Assembly (NCBI GenBank): GCA_005877965.1
Contig: VBNP01000015.1
Span: 1 to 20,274 of the forward strand
Length of the DNA stretch: 20,274 bases
Source of the DNA: Gammaproteobacteria bacterium
GTDB lineage: Bacteria; Pseudomonadota; Gammaproteobacteria; Steroidobacterales; Steroidobacteraceae
Reading direction: 5' to 3'
Under the pieces are notes generated by a model. That model was not told the DNA's origin, ran no database searches, and was given only the letters and a program-made list of their open reading frames with translations. Shown here piece after piece: positions 14,769 to 20,274 of the stretch. Both the position numbers and the translations under genes were made by a program. The first letter of the stretch is position 1. Each line of letters begins with the position of its first letter.

Positions 14769-16100
14769 TTGGCTGATCGCCTCATGAGCCGGCTGCTGCG
14801 GGGCCTCATCGTCCTGCAGCCCGGTGAGGCCCCGGCGCTGCTGGCGTCGTTTGCGACGCTGCTGTGCATGTTCTCGAGCTACACCATCCTGCGGCCGGTG
14901 CGCGATGCCCTCGGCATCACCTCGGGGCTGGAAAACATCCCCTACCTGTTCTGGGGCGTGTTCGTCGTCATGCTGCTGCTGCAGCCGCTGTATGGCTGGC
15001 TCACCTCGCACTTCCCGCGCTCCGTGTTCCTGCCGTGGGTGTACGGGTTCTTCGCCGCCAACCTGCTCATCTTCTGGGTGTGGTTCCGCGTGCAGGCGGA
15101 CCACACCTGGATCGCGCGCAGCTACTTCGTGTGGGTGAGCGTGTTTAATCTGTTCGTGGTGGCGGCGTTCTGGAGCCTGATGGCGGACGTGTTCAGCCGT
15201 GAGCAGGCGGGGCGCCTGTTCGGTTTCATCTGGGCGGGCGCCAGCACCGGCGGGCTGATTGGCCCGTTCATCGACCGCAAGCTCGCCGTGCCGATCGGCG
15301 CCGTCAATCTGCTGCCGCTCTCCGCAGGACTCCTGCTGCTGTCGCTGCTCTCCATGGCGCAGGTCATCCGCTGGCAGCGACGGCAGGGGGCGCGCGCGCC
15401 GCCGCCCACAGCCGCGGTGCAGGATGGCGGCGTCGCGCCACGCGCGGACGGCGCGGTCGGCGGCGGCGTGTTCGCTGCCTTCGTACAGGTGGTGCGCTCG
15501 CCCTACCTGCTCGGCATCGCGGCGTTCGTGCTGCTCATGACGTGGGTGTCGACGTTCCTGTACCTCGAACAGCAGGCGTTCGTCGCCAGGGCGTTCACCA
15601 GCGCCGATGAGCGCACGCGCTTCTTTGCCGGCATCGATCTATACGTGCAGGCCGCGTCGCTGACGATCCAGTTCCTGCTGTTCGGACGGCTGTACAGGTG
15701 GCTCGGCATGCGCTCGCTCCTGGCCTCGGTGCCGCTCATCATGACGACCGGCTACGCGCTGTTCGCGCTGGCGCCGGTCTTCACGGTGCTGGTGTTGGTG
15801 TACGCGGTGCGCCGCGTCGCCGACTACGCCATCACGCGGCCGTGCCGCGACTCGCTGTTCACCGTGGTGAGCCGCGAGGAGAAATACCAGGCAAAGAGCC
15901 TCATCGACACCTTCGCCTATCGCGGCGGGGATGCGCTCAGCGGCTCGCTCTACAAGGGGCTCGCCGGCGGGCTCGGCGCAGGTCCCACGGCGATCGGCTG
16001 GCTGGGTGCGGGGATTTCGGCCGTGTGGACCGTGCTGGCGCTCGCGTTGGGACGCGCCTTTGAGCGGCGCGGTCGCAGCGTTCGAGCCAGCCCCTGCTAG
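14769..16100 (+). CDS. MFS-type transporter related to nucleotide (ADP/ATP) antiporters
   Basis: A 443-aa inner-membrane protein with about 12 hydrophobic segments. The N-terminal half has SSYTILRPVRDALGI and FNLFVVAAFWSLMADVFSRE followed by GRLFGFIWAGASTGGLIGPF. The C-terminal half has RRVADYAITRPCRDSLFTVV and EKYQAKSLIDTFAYRGGDAL. These blocks resemble the bacterial relatives of the plastid/rickettsial ADP/ATP translocases that databases place in the MFS; substrate is unproven here. A hydrophilic loop (about 205-235) splits the halves. The start is TTG 14769, with GGGAG 8 nt upstream; ATG 14784 lacks any ribosome-binding site. Its TAG stop shares a CTAG with the stop of the convergent kinase gene (4-nt overlap). 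Confidence 0.85.
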   Translation: MADRLMSRLLRGLIVLQPGEAPALLASFATLLCMFSSYTILRPVRDALGITSGLENIPYLFWGVFVVMLLLQPLYGWLTSHFPRSVFLPWVYGFFAANLLIFWVWFRVQADHTWIARSYFVWVSVFNLFVVAAFWSLMADVFSREQAGRLFGFIWAGASTGGLIGPFIDRKLAVPIGAVNLLPLSAGLLLLSLLSMAQVIRWQRRQGARAPPPTAAVQDGGVAPRADGAVGGGVFAAFVQVVRSPYLLGIAAFVLLMTWVSTFLYLEQQAFVARAFTSADERTRFFAGIDLYVQAASLTIQFLLFGRLYRWLGMRSLLASVPLIMTTGYALFALAPVFTVLVLVYAVRRVADYAITRPCRDSLFTVVSREEKYQAKSLIDTFAYRGGDALSGSLYKGLAGGLGAGPTAIGWLGAGISAVWTVLALALGRAFERRGRSVRASPC

Positions 16101-17593
16101 GCAGCGCTCGACTGCGCGTCGCCTGCGGCGCCGGTGCGCAGCGCGGCGGCGGCGGCGATGATCTCCCGAGCGCTGCCCAGGCGCTCGGCGCGGGATTTGG
16201 CCAGCAGCCCCGCGAGCAGCGGCTGGCAGCGCGCCAGCTCGGCCGGCAGTGCCGGCAACGGTGCGCTGACGTGCTGTTGCAGCACTTCCATGGCGGTGCC
16301 GCCGGTGTAGGGCTTATTCCCGGTCAGCATCTCGTAGAAGATGACCCCGAGACTGTAGAAGTCCGAGCGCGCGTCGAGCGGCTCGCCGAGCGCCTGCTCG
16401 GGACTCATGTAATACGGCGATCCGAGCAACACGCCGGTCTGCGTGCTCGCGCTGCTGCCCTCGAGGGAGCGCGCCAGGCCGAAGTCGATCAGCGCCACGG
16501 CGTCGTTCTCGCGCAGCATCACGTTCGGCGGCTTCAGATCGCGGTGCACCAGTCCCGCCTCGTGCACCACCTGCAGGGCGGCGGCGACCTGCGTCACGAA
16601 ATGCAGCGCCTCGCGCTCGCTCACGCCGCGCTGGATACGCGCCTTCAGATCCCCGCGCGGCAGGTACTCCATCGCCAGGTATTCGAAACCGGCGTTCACG
16701 CCGTAGTCGTAGATCTCCACGACCAGCGGGCTTCTGACCGCCATGACCGCCGTGTACTCGCGCTCGAGGAACTGGCGCCCGGCGGCTTCGTCGCGCAGCG
16801 TCTTGGACACCTTCAGCGCGACGTTGTGTCCGCGGTGCGCGCTGGCGGCCAGATACACCACCGCCTTCTCCGACTCGCCGATCTTCAGGCGCAGCGTGTA
16901 ACCCGGAATGACCTCGGCGCTTGCGCCCGCGAGCAGCCCCGCCACGCCCGCGTCCTGCAGCGGCTCGGACCCGGGGCCGGCCTCGGCAACGGCCGCAGCC
17001 CCCGCCGCGTCCCCCGCGGCGCTCAACGCGGCATCACCGCCCTCGGCCGACGGCGCACCGGCCTCTGACGCCGGCGCCTGCACGCGCTCTGGCGCCGGCT
17101 CTTGAGCGGCGTCAGCGCGCGCCTGGTCGCGCGCCAGGTTCGCCAGGCTCGCCAGGCGCCGCGCCACGCGCCGTTCGACGCGCCGCAGCGCCACGCGCAC
17201 CGCGGTATTCAGGCGCTCGGGGGTCAGCAGCCGCTTGGGCAGGTAGTCGAGCGCACCGAGGTGCAGGGCGCGCACCGCGGTGAGCTCGTTACCGTCCTCG
17301 GCCAGCGCGATGACCGCGGGCGTCGCCGGCTGCTCGCGCAGGCGGCGCAACAGCGACAGCCCCGGGGACTGCGGGTCCTCGGGGCTCGAGCCGAACACGG
17401 CCGAGAGCAGCAGCAGGTCGCAGTCGCGGCCCGAGAACGTGGTGCACCAGCGCTCGAATTCGCTGCAATTCAGCATGCTGACGCTCGCCAGCGGGAACAG
17501 CACGTCCAGGTGATGGCGCAGCCACTCGCCGTAGCGCGCGTCGTCGTCGACGACCAGCACCCGGGCGGGGGTGTTCACATGCCGCGCGCTCAT
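16097..17593 (-). CDS. Ser/Thr protein kinase with N-terminal pseudo-receiver domain
   Basis: A 498-aa cytoplasmic protein. Residues about 10-140 form a response-regulator receiver fold: acidic pocket D16-D18 in RVLVVDDDARYGEWL, and lysine K120 in GALDYLPKRLL. The phospho-acceptor aspartate is replaced by S64 (DCDLLLLSAVFG) and the switch Thr/Ser by Ala (VIALAEDG), so it should not be phosphorylated normally. An Ala/Gly/Glu-rich linker spans about 157-226. The Hanks kinase domain (about 230-475) has lysine K261 (VALKV), HRD at 350-352 (HRDLKPPNVML), DFG at 370-372 and SPE at 397-399, so it should be active, although the glycine loop is unusual (IGESEKAVVYLA). Its ATG overlaps the upstream gene's TGA by 4 nt, so both are co-translated. 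Confidence 0.92.
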   Translation of the reverse strand: MSARHVNTPARVLVVDDDARYGEWLRHHLDVLFPLASVSMLNCSEFERWCTTFSGRDCDLLLLSAVFGSSPEDPQSPGLSLLRRLREQPATPAVIALAEDGNELTAVRALHLGALDYLPKRLLTPERLNTAVRVALRRVERRVARRLASLANLARDQARADAAQEPAPERVQAPASEAGAPSAEGGDAALSAAGDAAGAAAVAEAGPGSEPLQDAGVAGLLAGASAEVIPGYTLRLKIGESEKAVVYLAASAHRGHNVALKVSKTLRDEAAGRQFLEREYTAVMAVRSPLVVEIYDYGVNAGFEYLAMEYLPRGDLKARIQRGVSEREALHFVTQVAAALQVVHEAGLVHRDLKPPNVMLRENDAVALIDFGLARSLEGSSASTQTGVLLGSPYYMSPEQALGEPLDARSDFYSLGVIFYEMLTGNKPYTGGTAMEVLQQHVSAPLPALPAELARCQPLLAGLLAKSRAERLGSAREIIAAAAALRTGAAGDAQSSAA

Positions 17594-19599
17594 CGCTGCA
17601 TCGCAAAGCGCAGGCGTACCCGGGCGCGCTGGGTGGCGGCCTGCCCGTCGCGCATCACGGGCTGGTAGCGCCAGTGGCGCACGGCATCGAGCGCCGACTG
17701 CTCGAAGATGCCGACCGGTTGGGCGCCTACCACCGTGAGGTCGCCGACCGAGCCGTCGGTGTTGACGACGAACTGCAGATCCACCCAGCCGTCGATGCCG
17801 CGCCGCCTGGCGTCGATGGGAAACTGCGGCTCCACGTAGTGCGTGCGGGTCATGGAGCTCGCGCTGACATAGCTGGCCCGCTGCGCCTGATCCTGCGCGG
17901 CGCCGATGGCGGCGTCGACCGCGCCGATGCTCGCCAGGTCGGCGCCGGCTGCACGGGCTTCGGCGAGCCAGCGGCGTGCGAGCGTATAGTCCTGGGCGCG
18001 CACCGCGGCGCGCGCCTCATCGAGCAGGCGGGTGTCGAATGCCGTGCGCGCGAGCCGCGTCGAAGCATGGTTCGGGTCCGCCTGCAGCAGCTGCGCCAGG
18101 TAGAACTTGGCGCTGTCGGCGGCGGGGTCGGTGATCCTTCCCTGGGCGAGGCGCTCGTTGAAGGCGAGTGCCAGGTGCGTGAGCGAATCGGCCTTGCCGG
18201 CTCCGCGCAGCCGCTGTACCTCGCCACGCAGTGCCGCGACGTCGGCCCGTTCCGCTCCCGCATCCGCCGCCGCGGCCGCCAAGACGTCCGCCTGCTCCGG
18301 ATTGCCGGCGGTGAGCGCCTTGCCTGCCTCGGCCTGCAGGCGCGCGATGAGCTCCCGCGCCGCCCCCTGCACGCCGGCGTCGCCGGGGGCGAGCGCGCGC
18401 GCCGATTCGATGAAGAAGCGCGCGCTCTGCTCGGGGGGCTCGATGAGCTGCCCGCGCCCCTGCGCCTCGCGGCCGCGCCTGAGGAACTCCGCCACGCGTT
18501 CGTCGACCTGCTTGCGCGCGATCTGCTGGCGTGCCTCCTCGACCAGCGTCGAGTGATGCCCGCCGTGCGCCGCGTCATCGAGCGCCGCGAGCGCGCCGGC
18601 GACGTTGCCGCTGGCGGCGGCGTGTTGTGCCTTGTCGAGCACCACGCGTTCGCGTTGCGCGCCAATCTGCGCCGTCAGGAACGCCACGCGCGGGTGGCCG
18701 GGGCTGATGGCGCGCGCCTGATCGGCGAGCCGCTGCGCATCATCCAGGTGGCGCTCCTGCAGCGCGCCTTCCGCATCCGACACGAGTCTGTCGATGGTCT
18801 GCTCGAGGCCGTTCACGGCGCGCGGATCGCGCGCGTTGCGGCGCAGGGCCTCGCGGTACAGGTCCGCGGCGCTCGCGCCCGCGGGCGCCACCAGTCGGCC
18901 GGCGGCGAGTGCGCGGTCGGCTCTCGCCAGCAGGCCCTCGAGGGTCGCATCCCCGGCGGTGGGGGCGGCAGAGCGCACCACGGGGGCCGGCGCCGGTCGC
19001 AGGGCTGTTGATGGAGCGTACAGGCCGACCCACAGGAGCGGTGCGGCGAGGGCGGCCAGGCCCGCGGCGAGCAGCCACCATTTCGCGCCGCGCACGGCGC
19101 GCGCGCGCAGGGCGGTGGCGAGGTCCGCGGGGCCGCCGATCCTTTCGACGTGGCGCCGCCACGCCGCCTCGACAAACAGCCGCACGCGCTGCTCGGAGAC
19201 GGGCTTGTGCAGGAACCGGTGCACCGAACCGTCGGTGATCCGGGCCGCGAGACCCGCCTGGTCCTCGGCGCGGCCGGCCACGATGAGCACGATGTCCGGG
19301 AACTGCGCGTGCAGCCGCCCCGCCAGCTGCCCGGCGGAGGAGGTGGCGAGCGCGGCGATGTCGAGCACCACGACTCCGGCGCGATGCGCCATGAGTGCGG
19401 CGGCAAGATCGATCTCGGAGCCGGCGGCGTACACCTCGTGCGCCGGGTCGGCGACCTGCCTGAGGGTCTCGAGGAGCTTGCGGTCGTGGGTCAACGCCAG
19501 CAGTTGCTTGCCGATGAGCGTCAGCAGCGGCGGCACGCCGCCCGGGGGCGGCGTCGCGGCCGAACTCTGCGCTTTGGTGTGGGACGCCACGGCTGTCAC
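17590..19599 (-). CDS. Receiver-like / TM / helical-repeat / TonB C-terminal fusion protein
   Basis: A 669-aa membrane protein. Residues about 30-160 form a receiver-like domain with D39, phospho-acceptor D80 (VVVLDIAAL) and K132 (FLHKPVSEQRVRLFVEAA); the 52-residue D-to-K distance matches true receivers. One transmembrane helix (about 173-193, KWWLLAAGLAALAAPLLWVG) follows. The periplasmic part (about 215-575) is Ala/Arg-rich helix of TPR type with three repeats of a GRLxxPxxxSA motif. The end (about 585-669) is a TonB C-terminal domain (YVEPQFPIDARRRGIDGWVD, then ALDAVRHWRYQPV). Classical TonB has its TM helix at the very N-terminus; here a cytoplasmic receiver precedes it. No exbB/exbD is present. 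GTG 19599 starts it (GTG 19590 is an alternative). It is the first gene of the operon with the kinase. Confidence 0.88.
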   Translation of the reverse strand: MTAVASHTKAQSSAATPPPGGVPPLLTLIGKQLLALTHDRKLLETLRQVADPAHEVYAAGSEIDLAAALMAHRAGVVVLDIAALATSSAGQLAGRLHAQFPDIVLIVAGRAEDQAGLAARITDGSVHRFLHKPVSEQRVRLFVEAAWRRHVERIGGPADLATALRARAVRGAKWWLLAAGLAALAAPLLWVGLYAPSTALRPAPAPVVRSAAPTAGDATLEGLLARADRALAAGRLVAPAGASAADLYREALRRNARDPRAVNGLEQTIDRLVSDAEGALQERHLDDAQRLADQARAISPGHPRVAFLTAQIGAQRERVVLDKAQHAAASGNVAGALAALDDAAHGGHHSTLVEEARQQIARKQVDERVAEFLRRGREAQGRGQLIEPPEQSARFFIESARALAPGDAGVQGAARELIARLQAEAGKALTAGNPEQADVLAAAAADAGAERADVAALRGEVQRLRGAGKADSLTHLALAFNERLAQGRITDPAADSAKFYLAQLLQADPNHASTRLARTAFDTRLLDEARAAVRAQDYTLARRWLAEARAAGADLASIGAVDAAIGAAQDQAQRASYVSASSMTRTHYVEPQFPIDARRRGIDGWVDLQFVVNTDGSVGDLTVVGAQPVGIFEQSALDAVRHWRYQPVMRDGQAATQRARVRLRFAMQR
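17944..18936 (-). repeat. Three helical repeats in the periplasmic part of the TonB-like protein
   Basis: Repeat units lie at residues about 222-300 (18700-18936), 369-448 (18256-18495) and 474-552 (17944-18180). Each has the pattern G-[RQ]-[LI]-x-x-P-x-x-x-S-A-x-x-[LF]-[YF], then A-x-x-x-x-P, a helix and a further alanine-rich helix: GRLVAPAGASAADLY, GQLIEPPEQSARFF and GRITDPAADSAKFY. They are similar in protein but diverged in DNA, so they are old duplications. Confidence 0.65.
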
Positions 19600-19690
19600 A
19601 ATCTAAAACCCGCCCGTTGGGCTCAGGGCCCGGCCGCGGGAATCACCATGACGTAATGCGGGCGGCCTGTCGCTAGGCACCAACGGATTC

Positions 19691-19706
19691 TGTGAAACTG
19701 GTCATA
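19691..19706. promoter_or_regulatory. CRP/Vfr/Clp-like binding site
   Basis: TGTGA-AACTGG-TCATA matches the CRP-family consensus TGTGA-N6-TCACA at 9 of 10 positions. It lies in the 197-bp gap between the divergent TonB-like and secreted-protein genes, about 92 bp from the first start codon and 90 bp from the second. The regulator gene is not in the window. Confidence 0.4.
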
Positions 19707-19719
19707 TGTGGAGGCTAAT

Positions 19720-19797
19720 TTGACACGCACGGCAGCCCCGGGCGGGACGCGCTATCCTGCCGAAACCCAACTCAAGCGACATATTCTGAAGGTGTGA
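19720..19797 (+). CDS. Possible 25-codon leader ORF
   Basis: A TTG start at 19720 follows GGAGG (19710-19714) by 5 nt, and the frame runs 25 codons (LTRTAAPGGTRYPAETQLKR, then HILKV) to a TGA at 19795-19797 that overlaps the ATG of the next gene (TGATG). The arrangement is that of a coupled leader peptide. It is too short to judge by composition, and the promoter would have to lie upstream of 19710. Confidence 0.3.
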   Translation: MTRTAAPGGTRYPAETQLKRHILKV

Positions 19798-20274
19798 TGC
19801 GACACGTTCCGGCGAGGTGTGCGTGGGTCCGGGCAGCGTGGCTGGCCCTGGTGCTGGCGTATCCGGGGGCGTCGGCGGCCGTTACCGCCACCGGGGTCAC
19901 CATGAGCCAGAAGGCGGCGGCGCTCGATTATCTCCAGGCCGTCGCGAGCGGCGATCCGGAAGCGGTGGCGTTCGCGATGCATCCGGATGACCTGCGGGCC
20001 CTGCGGCTGCGGATCCTCACCCTGCTGCGCAACGAGGCGAAGCGCGGCGACAGCACGGTGCGCGACCGGCTGTTTGGTCCGGCGCGACCGCTCGACGAGA
20101 TCGAACACCTCACCGACAGCGGTTTCTACGCATCCCTCGCCGACCGCCTGTATCTGCCTGGCCGCGAATACGACGGCGGCGAAGGCATTGCGGCCATCGC
20201 GGAAAGGGACGGCAGGGTCGAAGTGCTGATCCGCGGCCGCCAGCCCCGCGATCGCGGCAAGGTGCAGGTGGTCA
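19797..20274 (+). CDS. Secreted protein of unknown function, 3' end outside window
   Basis: 159 codons are present and the frame is open at the window end. A signal peptide is clear: RHVPARCAWVRAAWLALVLA then YPGASA, with likely cleavage after about residue 27. The mature start (TGVTMSQKAAALDYLQAVAS then GDPEAVAFAMHPDDLRAL) is helical and reminiscent of small NTF2-like or DUF-type periplasmic proteins, but I do not recognise the family. Start ATG 19797 has GAAGG 4 nt upstream; GTG 19794 is an adjacent alternative. It diverges from the TonB-like operon across a 197-bp region with a CRP-like site, so the two may be co-regulated. A TATCCT at 19753-19758 is a weak -10 candidate. Confidence 0.75.
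   Translation, partial: MRHVPARCAWVRAAWLALVLAYPGASAAVTATGVTMSQKAAALDYLQAVASGDPEAVAFAMHPDDLRALRLRILTLLRNEAKRGDSTVRDRLFGPARPLDEIEHLTDSGFYASLADRLYLPGREYDGGEGIAAIAERDGRVEVLIRGRQPRDRGKVQVV

Noticed and set aside
13258..14787. A 509-codon open frame antisense to the FAD oxidoreductase
   Set aside because: Composition (Arg, Gln, His, Ala) is that of a shadow frame; the opposite strand encodes a complete flavoprotein with Tat signal.
17590..19599. Classical TonB of the TonB-ExbB-ExbD complex
   Set aside because: The TM helix is internal, lacks the usual N-terminal position and a Pro-rich spacer is not evident; there are no exbBD genes nearby.
19720..19758. TTGACA (19720-19725) as -35 of the secreted-protein gene
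   Set aside because: The sequence 16-18 bp downstream is GC-rich (CGGGAC); the nearest -10-like TATCCT is 27 bp away.

Overview
The window is gene-dense, high-GC DNA. The GlmS C-terminus, RimO and the general gene repertoire fit a gammaproteobacterium; a Steroidobacter/Nevskia-like relative is my guess and is inference only. I see no tRNA, rRNA, CRISPR array, IS element or integrase. Apart from the hipBA promoter region (about 849-1010), base use looks uniform. The longest stretch without a gene is about 200 bp.

Layout. (1) 1-848: 3' part of glmS. (2) 849-2705: a hipBA toxin-antitoxin operon directly behind glmS, with an AT-rich promoter and three related operator-like palindromes. (3) 2720-3856 (-): a degenerate histidine-kinase module fused to an intact receiver, divergent from a SulP/STAS anion transporter (3876-5504). 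(4) 5614-6210: a small lipoprotein, overlapping tail-to-tail with rimO. (5) 6179-8781 (-): a YXWGXW-repeat lipoprotein, a PEBP/YbhB-like secreted protein, a 55-aa membrane protein and rimO; the last three look like an operon. (6) 8871-11818: a SAM methyltransferase, an APC permease on the opposite strand, and an OsmC-like protein coupled to an unknown small protein. (7) 11838-14643 (-): a GT4-type glycosyltransferase and a Tat-exported FAD oxidoreductase. (8) 14769-16100: an MFS / nucleotide-antiporter-like transporter. (9) 16097-19599 (-): a two-gene operon. The upstream gene encodes receiver - TM helix - helical repeats - TonB C-terminus. The downstream gene encodes a receiver that has lost its phospho-acceptor, fused to a Ser/Thr kinase. 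(10) 19797-20274: a secreted protein, cut by the window end, divergent from that operon.

The most unusual item is the operon in (9), which joins two-component, Hanks-kinase and TonB parts in a way that suggests one inside-to-envelope signalling unit. The second is the hipBA control region, where the TCGCC-N6-GGCGA palindrome occurs twice exactly and once with one mismatch. All five convergent gene pairs have stop codons within about 30 bp of each other, three of them overlapping, which leaves no room for ordinary terminators.
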